From Macrobrachium rosenbergii (Eukaryota; Arthropoda; Malacostraca; Decapoda; Palaemonidae): a stretch of 64,000 bases of DNA. The notes beneath the pieces are model-generated. The model was not told where the DNA came from and did no database searches. It saw nothing but the letters and a program-made list of their open reading frames with translations. This document shows, in pieces, positions 1 through 12,814 of the stretch (position 1 is the stretch's first letter; every line of letters begins with the position of its first letter). The DNA is taken from the NCBI RefSeq assembly GCF_040412425.1, contig NC_089749.1, positions 33,978,070-34,042,069 of the forward strand, given 5' to 3'. The translations under genes were made by a program, and so were the position numbers.

Positions 1-444
1 TTCACTTCAGTTGTCTACTTTGAACTGTGCCTTTATTAGAAACAGACTTTACGTACAGTACTACTGTATTTGTACGTGTTTTAAATATGATCTGGATATA
101 TTATTCTGCGTATTCTGGGATAGTTACTGGGAAATATTAGGGGTTAATAATTTATTCCCCTATAAATAAATAAACATATATAAACAACTAAATGAATAAA
201 CAAATAAATAAATAAGTAAACAGAAAACAGGAAAAAATTCGACTAGATATTTATGATTTTCTCTCCAACGCGAAATCCTTTTTTAGAGCCAAAACGAAAT
301 GAGAAATTTTTAAGAGCTCACTTCGTGCAAAAGTACTCAGAAATACATTCTAATTAGCCGTGTTTGCAAAACAACTCATGACTTGGAGTAGACGTAAGCA
401 TGCTTGTGTATGCAGTGTATCAGCCGAGCTTTTGAATAATCCTG

Positions 445-446
<2 letters not shown>

Positions 447-500
<54 letters not shown>
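447..500. repeat. (GA)n microsatellite
   Basis: About 27 GA units. The matching tract in copy B (4,970-5,026) is shorter and interrupted by GAAA units. Confidence 0.95.
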
Positions 501-504
<4 letters not shown>

Positions 505-1049
505 ACCCACACATCGCTTGAGAAAGAAGCTTCCGAAAACTGTAAACAAGATTTATACACTGACAGATTTAAATTGACGGTTTCAACATAATTATTCCTA
601 AATTTAATAGGTGATTGGGTGTGGAGGTGCTATTGAACGTCTTGACTGGAGAATAAGGAATTTGCTTATTCTTTTATGCAAATGTTTTCCTCTGAAATGC
701 TTTTTATCCATTGCAACCCGTAGTAATAAACAAATATATAATTGTTTTAGCTTTAAAAAATTGATGGAATGTCCACGGTTTTTCAAGAGGTAATATCATA
801 GCAGATCTATGTTGGAGTCTCTATAAATATATGGCACTAATTCAATGATACCAGTTACACGTCTTCACGAATGTACTGCCTGGTAGATTTTTATTTCCTT
901 GTAAACAACGTATTATTTCCCAATGTTCCGTTTTACTCGTAATTATGTCTGCTTACGCTAATAGTGCAATGTCATATTTTGAGTGCTTATATATTATTAA
1001 AGTCTGCATAACGTATGCCAAAATACACACACACGTTTAAGATGGGAGA

Positions 1050-1315
1050 GATCAACAAAAGACAGTGAAGTTTCAACAACAGCCCAAAAGTCGAAATTAA
1101 GATGGTTTTGGCATCTAATGAGGAAAGATGAAGAGCGACATATTGCAGGAGAGATCATGGAAATGGAAGTGCTGAGGACTCGAACGAGAGAAGGATGGAG
1201 AGACTGCTTTAGATAAACAAATGACAGACACAGGAACAGACGAAGGGAGTGAACAAAATAAAGACTGTAGGAAAAGGCTCATTAGGAACAAAGAACCCGA
1301 CCAGGATTAAGACAA
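1050..1315 (+). pseudogene. 3' end of a degenerate LINE reverse transcriptase (RTE-like), copy A
   Basis: One plus-strand frame reads RWFWHLMRKDEERHIAGEI from about 1,099 on, followed after a short gap by further weak similarity. A W-x-H-x2-R-x-D-E motif followed by a basic tail is typical of the extreme C-terminus of RTE-type and related non-LTR retrotransposon ORFs. The frame closes near 1,215 and the sequence then runs into a TA tract, as many LINE 3' ends do. The assignment rests on motif memory only. It is a short decayed remnant. Confidence 0.45.
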
Positions 1316-1316
1316 T

Positions 1317-1319
<3 letters not shown>

Positions 1320-1396
<77 letters not shown>
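1320..1396. repeat. (TA)n microsatellite
   Basis: About 38 TA units directly after the LINE 3' remnant. The equivalent in copy B is 6,126-6,183. Confidence 0.95.
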
Positions 1397-1402
<6 letters not shown>

Positions 1403-2011
1403 TTCATGATGTTGCCTTGTAATATGTATATCATTCCATAGTTTTGATATATTTACTCTTCTATTTATCATGTATTATGTGTAATGATATGATTGTTGAA
1501 ATGTCGTATGTAGTGTAGTGTCAGATCTCAAGAGTTAATGATTCAGATAACTGAACAGCGTAATTTAGAATTAATAATATCTTTCTTGATAAAAGAGTAG
1601 TAGCGGGAGAGAGAAATTCGAGAGAGCACTTTGTTTTGGGTTACAGGATGACAGATCGGGAATAACAATCGAATTGTGTTCAGATTTCTGTAAAGGCTTT
1701 GTCCCATACAAGAAGAAGATGAATGATTTCGCAATGTTACATGTATTCCATAAGATTTTCTGGCAAAAACGTGTACCTTTTGAGAGGTATGGACAAGTAT
1801 TGCACTAAAGCACATGGCAATTGTGTCTTGTTTAAGATTGCATTGCTCTGATCAAGTATTGTCCCGACTGCGTTAAAAACGTTTTGCTTCCTTCTTCTAG
1901 AACCCCTTGTATCTCGTTCCCAAAATGCCTTAATGACATCACTTGAGTGTTTCATGTGCTACTGGAAACCCCAAAAATTTACTCATTCTGATTTCGGAGA
2001 CCATTCATATT

Positions 2012-2012
<1 letters not shown>

Positions 2013-2083
<71 letters not shown>
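2013..2083. repeat. (TC)n microsatellite
   Basis: About 35 TC units. The matching tract in copy B (6,780-6,794) has only about 7 units. Confidence 0.95.
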
Positions 2084-2085
<2 letters not shown>

Positions 2086-3010
2086 AAAAGAGAGTAATTA
2101 TTAACGTAAAGTGTTAGTGTGGTCACTGGTGTTAATCTTAGCTTTTGAGATTTGAGTATAAGAAAAGTATATACATTTGGAAGGCACCTGATGAAGTGTG
2201 TTTTGTGAATCAAAAGCGGCTGCAAGTGATTTTCCAAAGGTTTTCACTAGCTTGTATAAGGTAAAGTGAATTTTACTGTTATTACCATGGTATAATAAGG
2301 TATGTTAAGAGAATTTTTGCCTTAGTGAAGTTATTATTGATAAATCTTTTGTGTATTTTTGTGTGTTCTTGTGTTTACAATCTATTGATTTTTCACATTT
2401 TAGATATTTGTGATTTAACATTTATTTACCTATCATTTTAAATATTTCTTGATAATTTAAGATTGCATACTTAAGTTAATTTTAATTTATTAAGATTTTC
2501 TTTTCAAATCTTGAGTAATTCTTGCTAGATTAAATTTTGCTTGATTAATTTAATTTCTTGGTAAATTGAGGTTTTTGTAATTTAGCTTTGTTTAATAATT
2601 AAATCAAGAATTAATTAAATTTTTGTGTTGTTTTCAAGTAATAGTAAATTTTTCATATTGTGAATTCTAATTATAAATTTTTAATTTAAAAATAAAATTT
2701 GTAATTAAAATTTTTAAATACAGTGTTTCATTTATTGACCACCAGTGTGCATAAGGCCAAGTGATAAACATGTTTTGTTCCTTTAGTTTTGCTGAAGTGA
2801 ATTAAGACCAGGGAAACAGTTAAAGTTGTTTGATGGAGTCATACCCTTTTACTCTAGTTTAATTGTTGACCCCTTACACTAGTCTTGATAAAATTAGCTT
2901 GATTTTTAATGGATCACTGTTACCTTAAGAGTACTCAGTCGTAATTTTTATTGTTATGAGAGTTCAGGTATCTGGCTGAAGTGAGGTAAATTTTTGAAAT
3001 CTGTGATTAG

Positions 3011-4537
3011 TTTTTTAAAGAAAAAGAATTTAAAACACTTCTCTGAAATCCTTTTTTTAGGACTACGAATTTATTTTAACCGATTTTTGTTGATGCGATT
3101 TGCATCATAAACTTTTTAAGGAATCTGTATTTTGGACTCTTGAGAATGAACTGAATAATGAAAGAAAAGACGATTTAGAACCTTGGAGAAATACATTTTT
3201 TATTTGTAAGAACAACAATCAATTTAGGTCGCCTCTTGGGACTTTCGGAGACTGGAAGTGAATCCAGTTGCAGACGGAAGAAAATGGATAACAATGAAAT
3301 CACCTCACAGACAGGCTGCGTAATGGGAAAGGAGGAAAGGAGAAAGAGGCCCTTCTCAGTCCTCAAGCCTCTCTACCTTCTCAACACTCCTTTGGACAGA
3401 AGTCCAGTAGCTCTTCAATGAGGTCTGTGAATCATCAACCTTCTTCTCTTACATGATTTCGGAGTAAAGTCTGGCCTCGTTGAATTTTTAAGAATTTTCC
3501 GTGTTTCCATTCCCTCGCTTTCCTGTGCGACAGGTGTTATTATTTTTCAAGTTATTTACGCAAATTTCTACAGAGATATCCTCCATACGTTGTGAGTAGT
3601 AGAGATTATATATATCTTTATTTGCCAATTAGTATCTAATGCAACAAATGGTATTCTAGCATGTACGCCCATTGTGTGTGCATGTAAATTTAATGTCGAA
3701 GTGTAAATCTAGAACAGCTTTTAATGTAAGCAGTATAGTGCGGTAACTCGTACTGTTTTTGTGAAAGTCTGTCAGTCAGTAAAATAGCCGTTCAATATTC
3801 CATAAGATAACATATTAATGATAGTAATAATAAAAATACACCAATTATTTCTCCCAAATGATCAACTATTAAGGATGAACTCTTTGGAAAACCCGTTCTT
3901 TTTGTTATTTTCAGATTTCAGTTTGCTCAAAGTAAGGTAGTTCATGATGCATCACTGGAATTGCACAATGTGGAATCATGGGAGCTTCAGAAGTTAAGGC
4001 ATGGTGTGAGGAAGGTATGGTCTCACTTACAGTTTATTTTTCGTGTTGTTTCATTCTGGCTATTTATTTGTTTTGTGTCATTATCTATTTGTTTTGCTGT
4101 ATTTTCCTTTCATACTTCTCAGTGCTCTATTCTCCGTTGGGATGTTTTTCCATACTGAGGCGTTGGAGCTTACACGGCATTTGTTTTCGAATGAGGATTA
4201 GAAGCTTAGCTTGTAAAAATGTTAAAGGTGATTTCTTGAATGACTTAGATGGCATGACTGGACTGGGGCTGAGCATCAAAGCGTGAGAACGATTTAGTGC
4301 CTCACCACAAGCAAATATCTGCGACGTTAGTGGTTTCACAGAAAGTATGGGTATGTAAAGGTGTAGTAACTATTTATGAAATAAAACTACGAATAGGATT
4401 GCAATAAGATTATCGAGTTCGTATCACAAATTTTTGCCTGCGCGTTTTGGGGTTCATACAGTAATGTTTACCCAGGCCAACGGGAATATCATTACAGCAG
4501 TGATGTTGATTTGGTGCTTCGGCTTGTCAGGTTTCAT
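3011..4537. other. Unassigned sequence between the two duplicated blocks
   Basis: About 1.5 kb that is not part of the A/B duplication. The longest frame (102 codons, 3,978-4,286) shows no domain I recognise, and its hydrophobic stretch comes from T-rich DNA. No RNA gene or repeat was recognised. Confidence 0.5.
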
Positions 4538-4969
4538 TTCACTTTAGTTTTCTCACTTTGAACTGTGGCTTTATTCAGAAACAGACTTTACATTACTACT
4601 GTATTTGTACGTATTTTAAATATGATCTGGATATATTTCTGCATGTTCTGGGATAGTTACACAAAAATAATGAGTTAATAATTTATTCCCCTATAAATAA
4701 TAAACATATATAAACTTAACTAAATGAATAAATAAGCAATGTAAACAGAAAATGGAAAAATTCTATAGATATCTATGATTTCCCTCTCCAACACTGAAAT
4801 CCTTTAGAGCCAAAACAGACAGAAGAAGTTTTTAAGGCTGCTTCATTGCAAAAGTACTCCCAAATACATTCCTAGTGCTTCGTGTTTGCAAAACAACTCA
4901 TGACTTGGGTATGCATGCGCATGCTTGTGTATACGGTATATCAACCGAGCTTTTGAATAATCCTGTGGA

Positions 4970-5026
4970 AGAGAGAGAGAGAGAGAGAGAAAGAAAGAAA
5001 GAAAAGAAAAGAAGAAAGAAGAAAGA
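4970..5026. repeat. GA / GAAA microsatellite
   Basis: About ten GA units followed by GAAA-type variants; the counterpart of 447-500. Confidence 0.85.
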
Positions 5027-5589
5027 TAACTCACACATCCTTGAAAAGAAGCTTTAAAACTGCATAAGCAAGATTTATACTAGCAGATTTAAATTGTGTT
5101 AGCTTTCAACATAATTATTCCCTAAATTTAACAGGTGATTGTGTATGGAGGTGCTATTGAACGTCTTGGCTGAGCCAGAAATTTGTTTATTCTTTTATAC
5201 AAATGTTTTCCTCTAAAATGCTTTTATCCATTGCAAGCCAGTAATAATAAATATATGTATAATTATTTTAACTTTAAAAAATTGATGGAATGTCCGGTTT
5301 CAAAGTATGTATAGCAGATCTACATTGGGTCTCTACAAATATATGGCACTAATTCAATTATACAGTTGCGTCTTTGAATGTACTGCCTGGTAATTTTTGT
5401 ACTGAAAGGCCCTTTTATTTCCTTGTAAACAACGTATTATTTCCCAATGTTCCGTTTTACTCGTAATTATGTTTGCTTAAGCTAATAATTTTCAATGTCA
5501 TATTTTGAGTGCTCATGTGTATTACTAAAGTCTGCATAACATTATGCCAAATACACATGCCCACACACACATGTTTAAGATGGGAAGTG

Positions 5590-6115
5590 ACTTCTAGAGA
5601 GTGTAAGTATCTGGCTCGTGGCAGATGCGGAGTAACATAAAGAGGTTAGCCATCACGCTTCCAAGCCCGGATGGGAGTAATTAGAATCAATTATCAAGGC
5701 GTACTTTGCGACATAGAGAGTCCTAATGAGCTGAAGGAGCAATGAACATATGTTGGAGAGTGAAACCACTATATTATATAGGCTGAAGAGCTCACTACGG
5801 AAGCAGTAAATAGGTTAAGATATGGTGGGAATGACGTTGCTCCAGTTGGATCAACAAAAGACAGTGAAGTTTTAACCAACAGCCCAAAGTCAGAAATTGA
5901 GATGGTTTTGGCATCTGATGAGGAGAAAGATGAAGAGCGACATATTGCAGAAGAGATCTTAAATTGAAATGCAGGACTCGAACGAGAGAAGGATGAAGAG
6001 ACTGCTTTGAAAACAAATGACAGACACAGGAACAGACGAGGGAGTGAACAAGGAAAATAAAGACTGTAGGAAAAGGCTCATTGGAACAAAGAAACCCGAC
6101 CAGAGATTAAGACAA
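5590..6115 (+). pseudogene. 3' end of a degenerate LINE reverse transcriptase (RTE-like), copy B
   Basis: Plus-strand frames read fragments such as SRECKYLGSWLDAD near 5,592 and RWFWHLMRR near 5,900. A 'KYLG' segment followed 100 or so residues later by W-x-H-x2-R is the usual order at the C-terminus of LINE reverse transcriptases. Frames are broken repeatedly and no catalytic motif is present. A TA tract follows. Confidence 0.45.
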
Positions 6116-6124
6116 TAGGATATG

Positions 6125-6125
<1 letters not shown>

Positions 6126-6183
<58 letters not shown>
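6126..6183. repeat. (AT)n microsatellite
   Basis: About 29 AT units, counterpart of 1,320-1,396. Confidence 0.95.
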
Positions 6184-6187
<4 letters not shown>

Positions 6188-7742
6188 TATTCATGATATT
6201 TGCCTTATGTATGTATCTCCCATAGTTTTGATATATTATGCTTCTATTTATCATATGTTGTACAATGATAATGATTGTTGAAATGTCATTATGTGAGAGT
6301 ATGATGTCGGATCTCAAGGTTATTAGTTAGATAACTGAACAGCATGTTAGAATTAATAATATATTTCTTCAGTAAAGAAGTAGTAGCGGGAGAGAGAAAT
6401 TCGAGAGAGCACTTTGTTTTGGGTTACAGGATGACTGCTCGGGAATAACAATCGAATTGTGTTAAGATTTCTGTAAAGGCTTTGTCCCATACAAGAAGAA
6501 GACGAATGATTTCGCAATGTTACATGTATTCCATACGATTTTCTGGTAAAAACGTGTACCTTTTGAGAGGTATGGACAAGTATTGCACTAAAGCACATGG
6601 CAATTGTGTCTTGTTTAAGATTGCATTGCTCTGATCGAGTATTGTCTGACTGCGTTAAAACATTTGCTTCCCTTCTTCGAACCCTGTATCGTTAAAATGC
6701 CTTAATGACATCTCTTGAGTGTTTCATGTACTACAAGAACCCAAAAATTTCATTCTGATTTTGGAGACCATTCATGTGGGTCTCTCTCTCTCTTCAAAGA
6801 GAGTAATTGTGTAACGTAAAGTGTTAGTGGTCACTGGTGTTAATCTTAGCTTTTTGAGATTTGAGTATAAGAAAAGTGTATACATTTGGAGGCACCTGAT
6901 GAAGTGTGTTTTGTAAATCAAAGCGGCTGCAAGTGATTTTCCAAAGGTTTTTTCACTTCAAGCTTGTATAAGAGTAAAAGTGAATTTACCATTATTACCA
7001 TAGTATAATAAGGTATGTTAAGAGAATTTTTGCCTTAGTGAAGTTATTATTGATAAATCTTTTGTGTATTTTTGTGTGTTCTTGTGTTTACAATCTATTG
7101 GTTTTTCACATTTTACATATTTGTGATTTAACATTTATTTACTTATCATTTTAAATATTTCTTGATAATTTAAGATTGCATACAATCTAATTTTAATTTA
7201 ATTTAGTTTCTTTTCAAATCTTGAGTAATTCTTGCTAGATTAAATTTTAGCAGTTAATTTAATTTCTTGGTAAGTGAGGTTTTGTAATTTGGCGTGCAAT
7301 AAATTAACTCAAGAATTTATTAAGTACCTTATTTTTTCAAGTAATAGTAAATTTTTCATATTGTGAATTCTAATTATAAATTTTAATTTAAAAATAAAAT
7401 TTGTAATTAAAATTTTTAAATAAGGTAATTTCATTTAATTGACCACAGTTATATAAGGCAAGTGATAATATTTGTTCCTTTAGTTTTGCTGAAGTGAATT
7501 AAGACCAGGAAACAATTAAAGTTGTTTGATGGAGTCATGCCTTTTACTCTAGTTTAATTGTTGACCCTTACATAGTCTTTGATAAAGTTAGTTTGATTTT
7601 TAATGGATCATATTGCCTTAGAGTACTCAGTCATAATTTTTATTGTGTAGAGTTGGGTATCACATTTGAAGTGAGATTAAATTTTTTGAAATCTGTGATT
7701 GGTTGTGTAATATTGAGTACTTCACATCTTTGTGACAATACA

Positions 7743-7869
<127 letters not shown>

Positions 7870-7879
7870 TATATATTTA

Positions 7880-8033
7880 AATTCTTTTAATATATTGCAC
7901 ATTCTCTCCTAGTCTCTCGATCTCATATAAGTATATAAATACTATATTTATATTTATGTATATATATAGTATTTATATATATATATATATATGATAGAGA
8001 GACTGGGAGAATGTGCAATATATTAAAAGAATT
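7880..8033. repeat. Palindrome inside (TA)n tracts
   Basis: The left arm (7,880-7,920) begins AATTCTTTTAATATATTGCA. The right arm (7,994-8,033) is its near-exact reverse complement, ending TGCAATATATTAAAAGAATT. The arms are about 40 bases and the AT-rich centre about 75 bases. TA tracts lie on both outer sides, so the whole can form a large cruciform. Confidence 0.85.
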
Positions 8034-8035
8034 AA

Positions 8036-8038
<3 letters not shown>

Positions 8039-8111
<73 letters not shown>
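8039..8111. repeat. (TA)n microsatellite
   Basis: About 36 TA units between two palindromes. Confidence 0.95.
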
Positions 8112-8113
<2 letters not shown>

Positions 8114-8204
8114 CTTTTATCACATCACCGTGATTCATATACAATCAGTAAGCTACAAACGTCCTTTAATATCCAATTTGCTCAACCTCAGAAATAATAT
8201 ATTT

Positions 8205-8435
8205 TCATATATGTTACCGAAGGGGGAATTTTTAGTTGATAATAAGTTCGTCGTCCGTGGCTCGAATGGTGAAGGACAAGAACTCAAGACTACAGTGGAC
8301 GCATTTAACCCACGCTGGCCGTGTGGGTTAAATACGTCCACTGTAGTCCTGAGTGCTTGTCCTTCGCCGGTTCGAGCCCACGGACGACGAACTTATTATC
8401 AACTAAAAAAAATTCCCCTTCGGTAACATATATGA
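8205..8435. repeat. Foldback element, long palindrome with a B-box-like motif
   Basis: A 231-base palindrome. It starts TCATATATGTTACCGAAGG, ends with the reverse complement of that, and the arms meet near 8,316-8,322. Mismatches between arms are few. The right arm contains GGTTCGAGCCC (about 8,369-8,379), which matches the RNA polymerase III B box found in tRNA genes and tRNA-derived SINEs. No A box at suitable spacing and no cloverleaf were found. A foldback/MITE-like element with a tRNA-derived segment is the simplest reading. Confidence 0.75.
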
Positions 8436-8617
8436 GTACATGTGCGAGCTAAGGTTTGTTTTGATAATGGAGAATAACAATTTCTTTCCCTCCCCACACA
8501 TAACCTCAGCAGTCCGGACTGCCCCGTGCATGTTATAAGATTAAGCATTTTTGTCTTACCCTCGTGCGTTGTAGGTTTTAATGTTCTATAGGATCGATGT
8601 ACTGTTTTCATTACACT
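8436..8617. other. Unassigned stretch at the 3' side of LINE A
   Basis: Between the foldback element and the last recognisable ORF2 codon of LINE A. It may be the LINE 3' untranslated region. No A-rich or microsatellite tail was seen. Confidence 0.3.
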
Positions 8618-11190
8618 TCATTTAAAATTATTTGACAGCGCAAGGAAAATTTCTTTACACACCATAAGTGTATAACCCCGATGGGAGTCTACATATATAC
8701 TTTCCATGGGTGAAGTTCTAAAAGCACCAGTGCAGATCCTTAGCCCCATATCATGAGCAACGTTCAAATCCTTAAGTTTAGTCTTTGAAGCAGATGAGTA
8801 TACTTGGCAGCCATAGTCTAACTTAGATAAAGATACTGCAGTATAAAACGTTAACAACGATTTCTTATCAGCACCCCAATTAAAATTAGATACTACTTTT
8901 AAAATATTCAGTGATCTCTTCACTTTCACCTCTAACTGGTCATTATGATTATTCCAAGTGAGCTTTTCATCAAAGACCATTCCTAAAAATTTTACTTCAG
9001 TATAGTAAAGTAAAATAATTCCATTTAAGGTAAGAGTTGGAATGATTCCCTTGGTTCGGCACCTGCAGAACCGAACAGCGACAGTTTTTGATTCGGAGAA
9101 TCAAAATCCTTGCTCATCAGCCCACTTGCTTACTTTATCGATGGCGCTTTGCATGAGCCTGCTAGTAGATACTGCATCATATCCTGTACAGTATAGAGCC
9201 CAATCATCTACAAATAAAGAGCGTTTTACTGGTGATGATATCTTTTCTAATACTTCATTAATGGCAACAGCAAAGAGGGCGACACTAAGGACACTACCGT
9301 GAGGAACTCCTCTTCTTGTAAGAAACGTCGCGATACATAATTCCCAACTCTTACCTTTATATATCTTTCTGATAAAAACGAATTTATAAATCTGACCATT
9401 TTTCCTTTACTGCCCATCTTATACAACTTTTTTAATACCAAAATGCCATGTGGTGTCATATACCTTTACCAAATCAAAGAAAACTCCTATTGTTTGGCTC
9501 TGTTTTGCAAAACCTTGTTGTATTTGGTTTGAGAGCCTGAGCAAGGGATCTAAAATAGAACTCGTTTTCCTAAAGCCAAACTGGAATGGAGAAAGCAATT
9601 TATTTGTTTCTTAGTGCCATACAAGCCAGGTGTTAATCATCTTTTCCATCAGCTTACAAACACAACTGGTGAGAGCTATTGGTCTGCAGCTGCTAGGTAA
9701 AGAAGGATCCTTGTTTGGTTTCTTCATAGGGAGGATTAATGATAATTTCCAGCTCTTGGGAATAATACCAGTTTCCTTGATTTTATCTATTATATCTAAA
9801 AGAAATTTCTTTGACTTTTCTGGGAGATGTTTCAGCATCTCATATAGTATTTTATCTTCACCAGGAGCTGATGGATTGGTATTCTGCCAGGCATCTTTGA
9901 GTTCCTGCAGTGTAAATTTTGCATATGGGTCAAAATTATATTCACTTAAATTAAGAGAAATCTGGGCATTTCTAATGTCTTGGAATTCTCGAGAATAGTT
10001 CTCACTACTCGATATTCTCGAGAAATGGTCTCCTAATTTTTCTGCAACTCTCCGTGGTTAGGTGATTAGGTCACCATTTATCTTAAGGGTGGGCAGAGTG
10101 AACGTTCAGGGACAAACTTGCCATTTAGTTTTTTAATTTTCTTCCAAATAATTTTGGATGGTGTTTTTGAGCTAATGCCATTTATGTAGAACATCCACGA
10201 CTCTCTTTTTGCTTTTTTAAAATATTTATATTGTTTGGCCACAGCACATTGGTAAATAACTTTGGCTTGTGCTGTTCCACTCGTTTTATAATTTTTATAG
10301 CATTTTCTAGTGATCTTTCTCATACTACTGCAGGTTTTGTTCCACCAAGGAACTGCTGGTCTAGACGGCTGTCCTTTCGTTGTTGGAATAGAGGCAATTG
10401 CGCTGTTGATGGTAATGTCACTAAAATAACTATATGCCTCTGAGATGGACGGAAATGATTTTTACATTCTTCTCCATGAGAGCATACTCGCTAAATTTCT
10501 TCCAGTCTGCGTCATCTACCTTCCATTTGGGAGGTGACTCAGGTGGCTGATTCTTAACTGATTTTATATGAATTGGGAAGTGGTCACTCCCATTTGGATA
10601 TTCATTTACTGACCATTCATAATCAATGTAAATAGTAGATGAGCAAATACTCAGATCGATAGCTGAGTAGGTATTGGAGTAGACATTATGGTAAGTCATA
10701 TCTCCACTATTAAGTATAGTGATATTATGACCATCCGTGATACTCTCCAACATCCTACCCTTTGCATCTGCCATATTCCCACCCCAAATGGGGTTGTGAG
10801 CATTAAAAGCTCCAGGGAGGAGGAAAGGAGTACGAAGTTGACTGGTCAGTAAATGAATATCATTATAAGTGAAATCCAAATCAGGAGGAAGACAGATGGA
10901 GCAGACTGTAATCTGCTTGTCTAAAATGAAAGTTACTGTTATAGCTTGGAGGTGAGTGCTAATTGATAGCAAGAAGTGTTGCAATGATTTATGTGCAATA
11001 ATTGCTGCACCTCCCTTTGCTCTATTTCCAACTGGTGGTGGAGAATTATATATTCTGTAATTTGACCGAGAATTATATTGTGTGCTTCCAAGCTTAGTTT
11101 CTTGGAGACATACAACACCTGGGCTATGATCATGGAGCAATACCTTCAGCTCTTCACTTCGAGCCCTAAGACCTCTACAGTTCCATTGTA
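8618..11190 (-). pseudogene. LINE A ORF2: APE endonuclease + reverse transcriptase, frameshifted
   Basis: ORF2 makes the nicking endonuclease and reverse transcriptase for target-primed reverse transcription. The frame enters with WNCRGLRARSEELK near 11,185. It continues through the endonuclease: LQETKLG, FNAHNPIWGG with Asn/His, AIDLSICSS, and the terminal GSDHFPIHI. The reverse transcriptase shows CRPIALTSCVCKLMEKM near 9,670. Motif A is FFDLVKVYDTTWHFGI near 9,460, where family members usually have DLEKAYDTTW. Motif B is GVPHGSVLSVALF near 9,300 and the catalytic FVDD is at 9,203-9,214. The C-terminal segment LDYGCQVYSSA lies near 8,810. Frames change at least three times, for example between motif A and motif B, so no full protein is made. 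Its start overlaps the ORF1 stop at 11,206, the usual compact LINE arrangement. Confidence 0.85.
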
Positions 11191-12184
11191 GTACTGACGT
11201 GAAAATTATTTTTTGGGCTTGGTGGAAGGCCCTTTGGATGGAGCCTTCTCATTTACTCTCTTTTGTTTATGAGCATTGTCAAGAGATGACTTGGAAAGGA
11301 CTAGTCTTATCAGGTTTGGTTTATTATCTGTTGATTTACTGGTGTCATTTTGTTTCCCTTTCTTGTCAGTTTGTTTACATTCAGGCTGGGGTTCTTGCAT
11401 CGAGCTTAGTACTTCGAATCTATTACAAAGTGATGCATATTTAACTTGATTTGAGGGAGGAGAGGATGAGGGGGAACGTCTCCTCTTTTGGTGCTTTTGC
11501 TCTTCGGTCTCCATAAATCAGACAGAGACTCTGCCTGAGACAATTCCAAGGTGGTTGGGTTAAGTGCCATCTTATCCTCCTTGGAGGCTTGTGCTCTAGC
11601 CTCAACAGGTCGAGCACCTGACCCAGATGGCTGAACCACTACCACAGGGGTTGATGTAACTGCTACATTAGAGGGTGCTGCCACTGCACCCCTAGTGGTA
11701 GATAGGGGTTGTGGCTTAAGAACTTGAGCATAGCTCCTAGGTCGTTGTCCTAATTGTCTTTTTGCAAAACCAATACTTATGTGCTTCACATTGGCTTTAT
11801 GTAGTGCAGACAATTCAAATTTGTAAATTTCACAATTTTTTTATTGGATTCAGGTTCCGGTTGACAATTAACACATTTTGCTTTTCTATTACATTCATCA
11901 TCATGATGGACAACAGAGGAATTTATACAAATTTTAGCATTTTCGCAGTTTTTTGATGAGTGGCCAAACTTAAAACAATGATTGCACTGCATTGGTCTTT
12001 GCTGGAAAGGGCGTACTCATTTTCAAATATGACACGAGAAGGTACTTCAGAGTCTACAAAGGTTAAAATGATCATGTTGGCAATAGCTGCCTTTTTCACT
12101 CTCCAAACTGGACTGGGGTTCATTTCTAGAATTTCTTCTTCTGTCATGTCGTATAGGTCTTCATCAAATAGTACTCCCCTCCCA

Positions 12185-12187
12185 TAG
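12185..12187. repeat. TAG target-site duplication, left
   Basis: TAG immediately left of the transposon. The same TAG lies at 16,643-16,645. Deleting 12,188-16,645 restores the LINE A ORF1 frame (...GFSYGRGVLFDEDL...). Confidence 0.9.
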
Positions 12188-12313
12188 TAGTGCAGCAGAT
12201 TGCTGTAAAAATCGTTCAGATAGTGAAACAAGCATGAAATTTGGCACAAACATTCCTAAGACTACGCTCTCTTAGAAAAGGGCGCTGGCCACCTGAAAAT
12301 CCAAGATGGCGGC
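12188..12313. repeat. Academ-like terminal inverted repeat, left
   Basis: About 126 bases, from TAGTGCAGCAGAT to AAGATGGCGGC. Pairs with the right end at 16,488-16,642. Confidence 0.85.
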
Positions 12314-12814
12314 TATTTTTCAAAATGGCCGCCATCTATGTTGAGATTCACTGGTTTGGGAGCATCTATTGGATGGAATATGCCAGTTTTTTTTTTAAAC
12401 CTCGACTTTTAGGTTATAAAATGTTCCATACCACACATTTTATTGAAAACCCTTACTAAATGAATTGTAACCAAGATGGCGTACAAAATGGTTGCCATAA
12501 AAGTTTTTTTTCTATCCACAGCGCTAGCAGACATAGAGACCAACTGTTTTTATTTAATGGTATATTCATGTGATCAGACAGTTTAACTAATATGCTATTT
12601 TCAACTGAAATAGTAATGGTATGGTCACATACAACATTGTGTCTAAGACTGTAACCATAAAAAGAAAAGAAGAGAAATACGGACTAAACGCAACCAATCT
12701 ATGTATAGGTCTCTCAACCTACACCTTTGAAAATTCGAGGATAAGAAGGTAGGCATAGCATGACACGTTGGATGCTCAAGCTAGATTATCTACTGAAGAG
12801 AGGGCAATATTTAT
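12314..12814. other. Subterminal non-coding region of the Academ-like element (3' side of the gene)
   Basis: No reading frame. It contains further copies of an AAGATGGC-type motif (12,322-12,337 inverted, and 12,473-12,480). Confidence 0.6.

Larger units (their letters stand above)
1..3010. repeat. Dispersed duplication, copy A (non-coding)
   Basis: This block aligns along its length with 4,538-7,705 in the same orientation. Landmarks in the same order include a stretch around 90-120 matching 4,620-4,650, a GA tract, a degenerate LINE 3' end, a TA tract, a TC tract, and an AT-rich segment rich in TTAATTTAA. Copy A probably extends left of the window because the match begins at base 1. Compared with copy B it lacks about 270 bases between roughly 1,043 and 1,044. 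Divergence includes both substitutions and small indels. No intact reading frame was seen, so this is repeat DNA of unknown origin. Confidence 0.8.
4538..7705. repeat. Dispersed duplication, copy B
   Basis: Second copy of the block at 1-3,010. It contains an extra segment of about 270 bases at 5,585-5,850 that carries more of the LINE C-terminal region than copy A. The start is set where the match to base 1 begins. The end is where similarity after 'tctgtgatt' is lost in both copies (about 3,010 and 7,700). Confidence 0.8.

Noticed and set aside
3961..4339. Candidate host exon around 3,961-4,339
   Set aside because: Overlapping frames on both strands, no domain, no splice or promoter context.
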